Below, one piece after another: positions 26,588-34,534 of a stretch of 64,000 nucleotides of DNA. The number at the start of each line of letters is the position of its first letter. Position 1 is the first letter of the stretch. The notes beneath the pieces are model-generated. The model was given only the letters and a program-made list of their open reading frames with translations. It was not told the origin of the DNA and did not search any database. Position numbers and translations under genes: made by a program. The DNA is from an uncultured Kiritimatiellota bacterium (GTDB lineage: Bacteria; Verrucomicrobiota; Kiritimatiellia; RFP12; UBA1067), in NCBI GenBank assembly GCA_934667425.1, contig CAKULV010000010.1, forward strand, positions 1 to 64,000, given 5' to 3'.

Positions 26588-26905
26588 TTACTTGCCGAAG
26601 AGACTGCCCATTCCCCCCGCCTGCATGACCTTGGCCATGTGTTCCTGGGTTGTCTTCTTTACGCTCTTCAAGGCGCCATTGACTACGTTGAAAAGCATTG
26701 TCTCAAAACGGTCGTGCTTGCCGGCCGCCACTTCTGCCCACGTTTCCGGCGAGATGCTGATTTTCGAGATCGTGAAATCGCCCTTGGCCGTTACGGTAAT
26801 TCCGCCGTTGGAATAGTCTACACTGATCTTCTCTATCTCCTGCTGGATGCGCTTCGCCTCCGAGCGCATCTGCATTGCCTGCTTCACCTGATCAAAGATA
26901 CCCAT
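26588..26905 (-). CDS. ybaB: YbaB/EbfC nucleoid-associated protein
   Basis: A 105-residue YbaB/EbfC family DNA-binding protein, with the long first helix (QVKQAMQMRSEAKRIQQEIEK) and a central sheet that dimerises into a tweezer shape. The C-terminus is longer and Gly/Met-rich (VMQAGGMGSLFGK). GAGG sits about eight bases upstream of ATG 26905. It is immediately followed by recR, and the purC stop lies 41 bases before it on the same strand. Confidence 0.9.
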   Translation of the reverse strand: MGIFDQVKQAMQMRSEAKRIQQEIEKISVDYSNGGITVTAKGDFTISKISISPETWAEVAAGKHDRFETMLFNVVNGALKSVKKTTQEHMAKVMQAGGMGSLFGK

Positions 26906-26946
26906 TGATGTCCTCTATTTTTTATTTTCGATATATGTGTGAACGA

Positions 26947-27846
26947 CTAGCTGAACGATCGGCCGGAAAGTTCCTCGTATGCCTTTACGTATATCTCCCT
27001 CGTACGGTTGATTACGTCATCCGGAAGCACCGGCCCCGGCGGTTGATGGTTGAAGTTGATAGAATCGAGCCAGTCACGCACGAATTGCTTGTCAAGTGAC
27101 GGAGGATTCTTTCCTACGGAATACAGCGCCTTTGGCCAGAATCGCGATGAATCCGGCGTAAGCACCTCATCGGCAAGGATGAGCGATCCGTCAGAGTCCA
27201 TCCCAAACTCAAATTTGGTGTCGGCGATTATCACGCCGTGGACGAGCGCATAATCCGCCGCCTTGGTGTACAGGCCGATAGTCGCATCCTTGAGCAACTT
27301 GGCGGTTTCAGCCCCGACAAGCGCCTCTGTCTGCCTATAGTCAATCGCCTCGTCATGTCCGCCAATGGCGGCCTTTGTCGTCGGCGTGAAAAGTACGGCA
27401 TCAAGCTTGGAGGCGTTCTGATATCCTTCACGGAGCCTTTCGCCATTTACGGTGCCGTGCTTCTGGTACTCCTTCCATCCTGATCCGGTGAGATATCCGC
27501 GGGCAATGCATTCCACCTCGATCATCTTCACCTTTTTGACGAGCATCGACCGACCACGAAGATCTTCCTTGTAAGGCTGGAGCTCGACCGGATACTCATC
27601 CACATTGGCGGTGATTAGGTGATTCTTCATCCCAAGGAAATCCATCCAGAAAAGCGAAAGCTGGTTCAATACCTTGCCCTTATCCGGCACTCCGCATGGA
27701 AGGATCACGTCAAACGCGCTTATTCGGTCTGTAACGACCATGAGCAATTTATCGCCAAGATCGTATACATCGCGAACCTTGCCGCTTTTGGACTGAATAC
27801 CCGGAATTTCGCATTCCAGCAGAGCATGGTTTTTATCGTACTTCAT
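26947..27846 (-). CDS. purC: Phosphoribosylaminoimidazole-succinocarboxamide synthase
   Basis: A 299-residue SAICAR synthetase with SGKVRDVYDLGDKLLMVVTDRISAFD at the N-terminus and the signature IEVECIARGYLTGSGWKEY. It joins CAIR and aspartate in purine synthesis. The length matches the longer eukaryote-like branch rather than the roughly 240-residue enterobacterial form. It has its own extended -10 in the 45-base gap after yggS, and a GAAAGG ribosome site upstream of ATG 27846. The last purine steps are represented by the AICAR transformylase gene at 31642-32940. Confidence 0.96.
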   Translation of the reverse strand: MKYDKNHALLECEIPGIQSKSGKVRDVYDLGDKLLMVVTDRISAFDVILPCGVPDKGKVLNQLSLFWMDFLGMKNHLITANVDEYPVELQPYKEDLRGRSMLVKKVKMIEVECIARGYLTGSGWKEYQKHGTVNGERLREGYQNASKLDAVLFTPTTKAAIGGHDEAIDYRQTEALVGAETAKLLKDATIGLYTKAADYALVHGVIIADTKFEFGMDSDGSLILADEVLTPDSSRFWPKALYSVGKNPPSLDKQFVRDWLDSINFNHQPPGPVLPDDVINRTREIYVKAYEELSGRSFS

Positions 27847-27875
27847 CAGTGCAGATACCTTTCAATAGTTTCCGT

Positions 27876-27884
27876 ATTATACCA
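27876..27884 (-). promoter_or_regulatory. Extended -10 promoter for purC
   Basis: Minus-strand TGG-TATAAT in the yggS-purC gap. The predicted leader is about 22 bases and contains a GAAAGG ribosome site. Confidence 0.7.
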
Positions 27885-27891
27885 TAAACGC

Positions 27892-28668
27892 CTAATCGAG
27901 TATGCGGTCGTAATCGCCGCCGCCCTCCCCGGATTCACCCGCATCGCCGGCATCTACGGCACGCATTGGCTTGGCCTTTGGCCGCTCACCGAAGAGTACG
28001 GTGCCGAGCCGCAGCCAGGTGGCCCCCTCTTCGACGGCAATCGGGTAGTCGCCGCTCATCCCCATGGACAAGCGCGGGAACTTGGCGCCGAACTCCACCT
28101 CCATTGCATCGCGCAGCTCCCGGAGGCCACTGAAGCATGGACGGGTCTGCTCGATTTTCTCCTTGGGGAAGAATGGCGCCATTGTCATAAACCCCTCAAG
28201 GGTCAGTGACGGGCATTTGGACATGATGTGTTCAACCGCCATCGGCACATCCGAAGGCTTCATGCCGTCCTTGGATCGCTCGCCCGAAGTGTTTACCTCA
28301 AGCAGGATGCGGGGACGTTTCCCGATCTCGGCTGCGACGCTCTCGATCTTGTCGATCAGTTGAATGGAATCCACGGAATGAAAGCATTCGAACAGCTCGA
28401 GTGCATGGCGCACCTTGTTGCGTTGAAGGTGGCCAATCAGATGCCATTCCGGACCAGATACCGAAAGCGGCTGCTTCCACATAGCTTCCTGTACCTTGTT
28501 CTCCCCGACAATCTTCAGTCCGGCCTCCCACGCTTCACGAACAACTTCGGCGCCATGGGTCTTTGTGACGGCGACAATCTCCACGTCAGAGGCATTCCTG
28601 TGCGAACGCTCGCACGCAACGGAAATCCGATTCCTTACGCCATCCAATATAGAAGTGAGTTCTTGCAT
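27892..28668 (-). CDS. yggS: YggS/PROSC family PLP homeostasis protein
   Basis: A 258-residue PLP-binding TIM barrel. It has VAVTKTHGAEVVREAW with the cofactor lysine, GENKVQEA, WHLIGHLQRNK and LSMGMSGDYPIAVEEGATWLRLGTVLFG, all typical. It carries and distributes pyridoxal phosphate rather than catalysing a reaction. A Gly/Asp/Glu-rich tail of about 20 residues extends past the normal end. It starts 15 bases after the GH31 stop, with GGGA upstream of the ATG. Confidence 0.93.
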   Translation of the reverse strand: MQELTSILDGVRNRISVACERSHRNASDVEIVAVTKTHGAEVVREAWEAGLKIVGENKVQEAMWKQPLSVSGPEWHLIGHLQRNKVRHALELFECFHSVDSIQLIDKIESVAAEIGKRPRILLEVNTSGERSKDGMKPSDVPMAVEHIMSKCPSLTLEGFMTMAPFFPKEKIEQTRPCFSGLRELRDAMEVEFGAKFPRLSMGMSGDYPIAVEEGATWLRLGTVLFGERPKAKPMRAVDAGDAGESGEGGGDYDRILD

Positions 28669-28683
28669 TTCGTCCCGTCAATT

Positions 28684-30312
28684 CTATTTTGTGAGAGTGA
28701 AATGCGGCAGACGCGTCAGCGGCGCCTTGACTGTAATCGTCGAGGGACCGGTCACCTCGCTGCCGTCGTCTGCGACCCACTTTCCTGGAGGGATCACGAC
28801 CTTGCGTTCTGTCTGCCCCTTGCTGACGACTGGAGCCACGAGCAGATCGTCCCCCATCATGAACTCATCGGATATCTCGCTGTATCCAATCCCCGGAAAG
28901 TTGTACTCAAGGTTTCGGAGCATTGGCTCGCCCGTATGTCCACTCTGGCGGGCAAGATCGACGAACTTCTTGGCGAACTTCTGCCTGATCGCGACGACTT
29001 TCTTTATGATCTGCTGCTTGTCCTTGTCAAGTACGCGCCACGGAGATGCGGAGAACTGCATCATCGGACACAGCGCATGAACCTGGGCAGAGCGGACGTA
29101 TAGTTCGGGATCGAACTCGCTTCCTGGCAGGAATGCCGTCCATGCGCCGCCGCCGATCATGTCAGGACACATGAACGGATGCCCGAGCAATCCGCCGGCA
29201 ATCATGTCCGGCACCAGCTTCTGGAGGTCTTCCCAGCTGTGCCGCTTGTCGTGGAGGCGCTCCACCACGGGCTGCCCCTGGAACCGCCAGGTGTTACGGT
29301 ATTCGCACACCGGATATTCAAGGGCGAACTTCGCGTAAGACAAAACCTGCTCACCGCTCGAGGCGTCCTTTTTTGCGCACCTGTATCCGCGCGAATAGTG
29401 CTTCGTGGCTCCGCCGTCGAACTTGAATCCGTCCGCCCCGAAATCCCGGACAAGTCTGTCAAGCTGTTCCTTGAACCAGGCGCGTCCATTGGGGTGCGTG
29501 AAGTCGAGCAGCGCCGAATAGCCGTTCCACCAGCTCGCCGCCGCCGGGGCCTTGCCGTCCGCGTTCAGGAGGAATCCGCCCCTCGTCGGATATCCCTTGA
29601 CGTCATCGGGATTGCGACCCCATGCGATTCTGCGGAAGGACGGCGTATCCATGCTTACCCACGGACACATCCAGAGGATGACCTTGTACCCCATTGCGTG
29701 AAGCTTGTCCATCATCCCCTTGGGATCGCTGAAGCGGGCAGGGTCGAACCGCCAGTCGCCATATCCGGCCTGCCAGGTGTCGTCTATCATCAGGACACCG
29801 GGCGGCAAACCGTTATCCAGCATCGACTTCGCGTAGTTGAGGATGTCCTTCTCGTTCTGGTGATACGTAAGTTCAATCCATGTGTTGTACTGCGGTGCGG
29901 AGAAGAACAGCAGGTCCGGCGTCTTGCCGTCGGACGGGAACCATGTGCCGGACGCATGCCGGAACGCATCGCGAAGCGTCTTGCCCGGCTGGCGCACGAT
30001 GGGCTTTGAGGTCGCGCATTCGACGGTGATGGTTCCGTTCGTTATCCTTATCGCCGCCTGATCGTCGCACCAGATTACCCTTCCCTTGTCGGATATCAGC
30101 ATCGATGCCGACTGGTTGTCGTAATTATTATCGCGCAGATCCATCGTCAGGCCGGTGCCGGACGTGAACGGCATCTTCGTGCCGAAGAAGTTCGCCGCCC
30201 CCCACCACTTCTCGTTGTCCAGCATTTTCACGTCCAGTACGTCGGCATAAGAGCCGACAGACGCCGCCACAATCATGGCTGAAAGAACAGCCTTCATCCC
30301 ATTTGTCATCAT
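28684..30312 (-). CDS. Exported GH31-family glycoside hydrolase
   Basis: A 542-residue protein with a signal peptide (MKAVLSAMIVAASVGSYA) and a GH31-type TIM barrel. GVLMIDDTWQAGYGDWRFDPARF, the nucleophile block FGADGFKFDGG and a C-terminal beta-sandwich (DDLLVAPVVSKGQTERKVVIPPGKW) are all visible. It probably removes alpha-linked glucose, xylose or galactose; the exact sugar is not clear. Tandem ATGs at 30312/30309 follow GAAAGG; ATG 30297 would give a shorter signal peptide. An upstream extension runs into prmC and is rejected. It is inserted in an otherwise housekeeping run, between prmC and yggS. Confidence 0.85.
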   Translation of the reverse strand: MMTNGMKAVLSAMIVAASVGSYADVLDVKMLDNEKWWGAANFFGTKMPFTSGTGLTMDLRDNNYDNQSASMLISDKGRVIWCDDQAAIRITNGTITVECATSKPIVRQPGKTLRDAFRHASGTWFPSDGKTPDLLFFSAPQYNTWIELTYHQNEKDILNYAKSMLDNGLPPGVLMIDDTWQAGYGDWRFDPARFSDPKGMMDKLHAMGYKVILWMCPWVSMDTPSFRRIAWGRNPDDVKGYPTRGGFLLNADGKAPAAASWWNGYSALLDFTHPNGRAWFKEQLDRLVRDFGADGFKFDGGATKHYSRGYRCAKKDASSGEQVLSYAKFALEYPVCEYRNTWRFQGQPVVERLHDKRHSWEDLQKLVPDMIAGGLLGHPFMCPDMIGGGAWTAFLPGSEFDPELYVRSAQVHALCPMMQFSASPWRVLDKDKQQIIKKVVAIRQKFAKKFVDLARQSGHTGEPMLRNLEYNFPGIGYSEISDEFMMGDDLLVAPVVSKGQTERKVVIPPGKWVADDGSEVTGPSTITVKAPLTRLPHFTLTK

Positions 30313-30331
30313 ATGTTTCTTGCCTTTCAAG

Positions 30332-31189
30332 TCAAGATCGCATTTTCGCCGAAGCATATCGGTCGTGGCTTGCGAAATCCTTTTCTATAAGTATGTCGCT
30401 GAAGCCATAGTTGAACAGCATATGCCGCAAGGCCTCGCCCTGCCCCTCGCCTATCTCGAGGAAGATCGCTCCACCGGGTTTCAGCACATTCATCGCATCG
30501 CCCACGAACGCATCGTAGTAGTCCAAACCAAATTCGCCGCCGACAAGGGCGGTTTTAGGCTCGAAATCGCGTACCCTCGGATCGAGCGTTTCGTATTCGG
30601 AGATGGATATGTATGGCGGGTTCGACACGATGACGTCAACGGATTCTGGCTCGAATTCATCGAGTCCATTGGCGACCGCGAACTTTACCTTGCCGTCCAA
30701 TCCGCATAGCCTGGCGTTTTCCGCCGCCAGCGATACCGCATCGGACGAGATGTCCGTGCCAAGGAAAATCCCGTCGTCAAGCTCTTTTGCGAGGCTAAGA
30801 ATTATGCATCCGCTTCCTGTGCCAAGATCGACGATGAACGGTCTGCCGGGCTCAGAACCCTTCACGTGCCTTATTACCCGTTCAACAAGCTCCTCGGTCT
30901 CCGGCCTGGGGATTAAAGCCCTTCTGTCGCACTTCAGCGTAAGCGAACGGAAATCCCATTCGCCAAGCACATACTGCAACGGCTCCCCTCCCGAAAGCCG
31001 CTGCATTGCCCGACGCATAGCGTCAAGGTGGCTCTCCCGCACCGGCTCCGCTTCGTGGGAAACGAGGAAGCCACGTCCGCACTTGAGGAGACGGGCCGCC
31101 AGCAGCTCGGCGGCAGACTGCGCATCCGGCACTTCACGTTGCCGAAGATACGCCTCCGTGAGGCCAATGATGTCCTTCCAGGTCTTCAA
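30332..31189 (-). CDS. prmC: Release factor glutamine methyltransferase PrmC
   Basis: A 285-residue N5-glutamine methyltransferase (HemK family). It has an N-terminal helical domain ending in IPRPETEELVE, the SAM motif VDLGTGSGCI and the substrate-glutamine motif SNPPYIS. It methylates the GGQ glutamine of peptide release factors RF1 and RF2. prfA, its usual neighbour, is absent. It starts five bases after the DUF3127 gene, so these two are probably co-transcribed. Confidence 0.95.
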   Translation of the reverse strand: MKTWKDIIGLTEAYLRQREVPDAQSAAELLAARLLKCGRGFLVSHEAEPVRESHLDAMRRAMQRLSGGEPLQYVLGEWDFRSLTLKCDRRALIPRPETEELVERVIRHVKGSEPGRPFIVDLGTGSGCIILSLAKELDDGIFLGTDISSDAVSLAAENARLCGLDGKVKFAVANGLDEFEPESVDVIVSNPPYISISEYETLDPRVRDFEPKTALVGGEFGLDYYDAFVGDAMNVLKPGGAIFLEIGEGQGEALRHMLFNYGFSDILIEKDFASHDRYASAKMRS

Positions 31190-31194
31190 TCGCG

Positions 31195-31584
31195 TTAGAA
31201 CGGCAGGTCTTCCGTGTCTCCGGCAAGCACGTCCGCCGGGACGTCGGCAGGCTCCGGCATCGGCTCCGTCGACGAGCCGTCCGCATCGAGCAGTTCTAGG
31301 TTCAGCGCCGTAAGGTCGGTGAAGTAGCGGTTCTTACCCGTCTTGGGATCCTGCCACACTCGGCCGTCTATCGCAAAGCGGACCTTGGCGCGCTGGCCCT
31401 TCTGCACCTTGTCGAGCTTCGCGGTGTTGTCCTTCTTGAACGTGAAGGCAATGTGGTTCGGGTATTTCGTCTGCACATCGTTGTCGTCGGTCAGCACGAG
31501 ATCCCGCTTTGTGAATCCGCTTGAAAACGTCTGCAGCTCGCAGACAGTCTCGACGATGCCCGTGTATTCATAGATGGCTTGCAT
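31195..31584 (-). CDS. DUF3127-type OB-fold protein with an SSB-like C-terminal tip
   Basis: A 129-residue protein matching the DUF3127 pattern of a small OB-fold: FSSGFTKRDLVLTDD, HIAFTFKKDN, GQRAKVRFAIDGRVW and RYFTDLTALNLELLD. After a Pro/Ala/Asp-rich linker it ends in DTEDLPF, an acidic-hydrophobic tip like that of single-stranded DNA-binding protein (DDDIPF), which docks repair and replication enzymes. This suggests an SSB-like or SSB-accessory protein. GAGGAAA precedes ATG 31584. It follows the AICAR transformylase by 57 bases and leads into prmC. Confidence 0.7.
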   Translation of the reverse strand: MQAIYEYTGIVETVCELQTFSSGFTKRDLVLTDDNDVQTKYPNHIAFTFKKDNTAKLDKVQKGQRAKVRFAIDGRVWQDPKTGKNRYFTDLTALNLELLDADGSSTEPMPEPADVPADVLAGDTEDLPF

Positions 31585-31641
31585 TTTCTCTTGTTTCCTC
31601 GATTGATCGTGATTATTGTCTTTAAATTAACCTCTAACGCA

Positions 31642-32940
31642 TCAGTGCCTGAAGCTGCGCTGCCCGGTAAATACCATCGCAACACCCGCATCGTTGCAGC
31701 AGTCGATTACGTCCCAGTCCCGGATGGCGCCACCCGGCTGTACGATGGACGTGATGCCCTCCCGGATGCCGACTTCCGCTCCGTCCCGGAACGGGAAGAA
31801 CGCATCGGACACCATGGCGCATCCGATCAGCCCGCCCTTTTCGGCGCGCGTCTGCTCCATGATCTCGGCCTGCTTCCTTGCGCCGTCTTCCTCGCCGAAC
31901 GCAAGCCTCAGGTCGTTGTATGGCTTATGGTACTTCTGCCATGCGATCCAGTCCGCATGCTTCGTGTAGGCCTTGTCCCTTGCGATCTCCGCCACGCCTA
32001 CGCGATCCTGTTCGCCGGTGCCTATTCCGACGGTGGCCCCCTCTTTTACGTAGAGAACGGAGTTGGATGTCACGCCTGCCTCGACAAGCCAGCCGAATAC
32101 CAGATCCTCGTATTCCTTTGCCGTCGGAAGCCGCTTGATATTGTGTTCCTCATAGGACACTGCCCCCGTAGCCTTGTCCGTGATCTTGCGGTTGCAGTAT
32201 GCGGGCAGGAAGTCTTCGGGCCTGCGCGCGTTTGCGCTGAACGACGTCTGCACCACTATGCCGCCATCTATCAGGCTCTTGAAATCGACCACGTGCTTGG
32301 CCACAAAATCGGTGAGGCGCGACATGTTGCGGATCCTGAACACACGCAGGTTCTTCTTTGCCGCGAACACATCCATCACGCCGGCCGCGAAATCGGGGGC
32401 GACAACCACTTCGGCATAGTTTTCGCATATGAGCTTCGCCGTCTCGATGTCGCACTCGCGGTTGAGTGCGATCGCTCCGCCGAATGCGGCAAGCCTGTCG
32501 GCCTTGTTCGCGCGGTAGTACGCCTCGGCGAGCGTGGATCCGGTGGCGACGCCACAGGGATTGTTGTGCTTTACGATCACGGCGCACGGCTTGTCCATCA
32601 GATAGCGGAGGATGTTGAGCGCATTGTCCGTATCGGTTACGTTGGTCTTTCCGGGATGCTTGCCGCTCTGCAGAAGCTCTGGCACGGACGCAAGGTATCT
32701 TCCAGGCTGGACCATCTCAACGTCGCCAAGAGCAAGGTTCCCGTTCACCAGCCTGTACAGGGCCGCGCTCTGCCCAGGATTCTCGCCGTATCTCAACCCC
32801 TTCTTCTCGCCGGCGATGTTCCAGGTGACCTTCTCGTAGTGGAGTGTTTCACGCTTGGCGCCATCAATGAACGAAATCTCCATCTCTGGCGCGAAATTAT
32901 CCGCCTCGATTGTCTTGTACGCCTCTTTGAGATCTTTCAC
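31642..32940 (-). CDS. purH: Stand-alone AICAR transformylase (PurH C-terminal domain only)
   Basis: A 432-residue protein covering the AICAR formyltransferase part of PurH. It has LRYGENPGQSAALYR near the N-terminus, KHNNPCGVATG with the catalytic Lys-His pair, AFGGAIALNRECD and the C-terminal DAFFPFRDGAEVGI...SIVQPGGAIRD. The N-terminal IMP cyclohydrolase domain, present in ordinary bifunctional PurH (about 520 residues), is missing. IMP ring closure must be done by another protein. GTG 32940 has GGAAGG eight bases upstream. The extension to 33024 would begin before the -10 element and is rejected. Confidence 0.9.
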   Translation of the reverse strand: MKDLKEAYKTIEADNFAPEMEISFIDGAKRETLHYEKVTWNIAGEKKGLRYGENPGQSAALYRLVNGNLALGDVEMVQPGRYLASVPELLQSGKHPGKTNVTDTDNALNILRYLMDKPCAVIVKHNNPCGVATGSTLAEAYYRANKADRLAAFGGAIALNRECDIETAKLICENYAEVVVAPDFAAGVMDVFAAKKNLRVFRIRNMSRLTDFVAKHVVDFKSLIDGGIVVQTSFSANARRPEDFLPAYCNRKITDKATGAVSYEEHNIKRLPTAKEYEDLVFGWLVEAGVTSNSVLYVKEGATVGIGTGEQDRVGVAEIARDKAYTKHADWIAWQKYHKPYNDLRLAFGEEDGARKQAEIMEQTRAEKGGLIGCAMVSDAFFPFRDGAEVGIREGITSIVQPGGAIRDWDVIDCCNDAGVAMVFTGQRSFRH

Positions 32941-32997
32941 CTGCAATTCCTTCCGTTTGCCAGTCCGGCGGACACTTCCGCCAACAAAACTTTGAGT

Positions 32998-33006
32998 ATT
33001 ATAGCA
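32998..33006 (-). promoter_or_regulatory. Extended -10 promoter for the AICAR transformylase gene
   Basis: Minus-strand TGC-TATAAT. The expected transcript starts about 50 bases before GTG 32940, leaving room for the GGAAGG ribosome site. Confidence 0.7.
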
Positions 33007-33063
33007 CAATTCGGATGAACGCATTTGGCATTGACCCTCATCCGCACTCCCCCGTTGCGAAGG

Positions 33064-34347
33064 CTACGATATGGCCGCGAGTATTTCCGGCAGGAGCTGC
33101 TTCTTGCGCGAAAGTACGCCAGGAAGAAGCCACGTGCCGTTTTCACCGAGGCGATACGGCAAGGCCCGGCGCACGGAATCCGCGCCACTGAACAGCAGCT
33201 CCGAATAGCCTTGCACCGGATCGGTGACCATGAGCGCCATGAAATCAAGGCCCTCGCTCTTCACCCGCGCATCCATCGCATTGGAGAGTTCCCGTATCTG
33301 GCGATGGAAAACGGCGAGGTTCGACTCTTCGATCTGGGCGAGCGCAAATCTCATGCCGCTCTCCGAATACGTCTTGGAATCGCTCGCGATGGCCGCCTCT
33401 GCGGACATCGATGCGAGGGGCGAGGCCACAGATGAGAGCCCCTCGAATATCGACGACGCCGTCTCCCCACAGATCTTCTCAAGCCAGCCGCACATCCTGC
33501 GATCCGTCTCTGTGGTCGTCGGCGACTGGAAAAGGAGCGTATCGGCGACTATGCCCGCGATGAGCACTCCGGCCATCTCCCGCGTCGGACGCTCCCCGAC
33601 GCCACGGAACATCTTTGCGACGAGGGTGCAAGTGGAGCCTACGGTGTCCGCAGTGTACTTGATCGGGTCGCGGGTGGCCGAGAATGCCATGCGGTGGTGG
33701 TCCACAACCTCCACCACGGGGATCTCCTCAAGGCCGGGTATGCCCTGCTCCGTCTCGTTGTGGTCCACGAGGATCATGCTGAACGGAGGCTCTTCCGCAA
33801 GCGCGCGCTTCAGGAACGTGCCGAGGAGCATTCCCTTCTCGTCAACCACGGGGAAATGGTTGTGGGGATTCTTCAGCACGGCCTTGCGGATGTCGTGCAC
33901 CCTGTCGGTATCGACGAGCGTCTGGGCGCAGCTGTGCAGCGGAGCATCGCCGACCGGCATCGAAAGGTCGGACTTCGCGATGAAGAGCGAAAGTAGCTTG
34001 GACGGAGAGAGCATTCCGGCGAACTTGCCGTCCGCAGCATGTACAGGAAGCGACGACTCGCCGCTCGCCTCAAGTATCTTCAGCGCCTCCACGAGCGGCT
34101 GCGTCGCGTCGATCATCGGAAGCGTCGTGTCCATGATGTCCTTGACGCGCACATAGACGTCGCGCTTTGCCCGCAATGGCTTCAGATTGAAGTGGTCAAA
34201 CACCCAACGCGCCTTGTCCGGAAGGATGCCGGCGCAGATCGCCTCTGTATCCTCCGACCCGGTGCGCCGCCTAAGGTCGGCGAGCGCGTACGCGCTCATT
34301 ACGGAATCAACGTCCGGATTGCGATGCCCACAAACGAATGTCCTCAC
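33064..34347 (-). CDS. ppaC: Manganese-dependent (family II) inorganic pyrophosphatase with CBS domains
   Basis: A 427-residue DHH-superfamily pyrophosphatase. The N-terminal metal site is CGHRNPDVDSVMSAYAL, the DHH block is VEVVDHHRMAF, and the C-terminal DHHA2 region ends in SRKKQLLPEI. Between the first metal motif and the rest are two CBS units (about residues 70-190), as in nucleotide-regulated clostridial enzymes, where AMP or ADP inhibits and ATP or diadenosine polyphosphates activate. A DRTGG insert is not evident. The start is GTG 34347, about 23 bases after an extended -10, with an AAAGGG ribosome site. Confidence 0.93.
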   Translation of the reverse strand: MRTFVCGHRNPDVDSVMSAYALADLRRRTGSEDTEAICAGILPDKARWVFDHFNLKPLRAKRDVYVRVKDIMDTTLPMIDATQPLVEALKILEASGESSLPVHAADGKFAGMLSPSKLLSLFIAKSDLSMPVGDAPLHSCAQTLVDTDRVHDIRKAVLKNPHNHFPVVDEKGMLLGTFLKRALAEEPPFSMILVDHNETEQGIPGLEEIPVVEVVDHHRMAFSATRDPIKYTADTVGSTCTLVAKMFRGVGERPTREMAGVLIAGIVADTLLFQSPTTTETDRRMCGWLEKICGETASSIFEGLSSVASPLASMSAEAAIASDSKTYSESGMRFALAQIEESNLAVFHRQIRELSNAMDARVKSEGLDFMALMVTDPVQGYSELLFSGADSVRRALPYRLGENGTWLLPGVLSRKKQLLPEILAAIS

Positions 34348-34370
34348 AGAAAGCCCTTTCTTTGATGCAT

Positions 34371-34379
34371 ATTATACCA
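34371..34379 (-). promoter_or_regulatory. Extended -10 promoter for the CBS-pyrophosphatase
   Basis: Minus-strand TGG-TATAAT in the 187-base gap upstream of ppaC. Confidence 0.7.
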
Positions 34380-34463
34380 CGCTCGCGCATTGTCTGGCAC
34401 ATGGGCCGTAAGGCGGAAACGAGTTTGCCACGTGAAAAAATGCACAAACAGGAGAACGACCGC

Positions 34464-34510
34464 CGTAATGGGTTGGCTATGGCGCTTGCGCAGTCCTCTA
34501 TCCCATTACG
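34464..34510. repeat. Nine-bp inverted repeat between the metallophosphoesterase and ppaC genes
   Basis: CGTAATGGG (34464-34472) pairs perfectly with CCCATTACG (34502-34510) around a 29-base loop that contains a smaller GC-rich dyad. It lies 25 bases beyond the metallophosphoesterase stop and may fold in that mRNA's 3' end. No T-tract follows, so it is not a textbook terminator. The rest of this 187-base gap holds only the ppaC promoter. Confidence 0.4.
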
Positions 34511-34534
34511 TCATCTGGCGGCGGCCCCTTGCCG

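Noticed and set aside
31579..33018. 479-codon plus-strand frame opposite purH
   Set aside because: Shadow frame; the AICAR transformylase motifs are clear on the minus strand.
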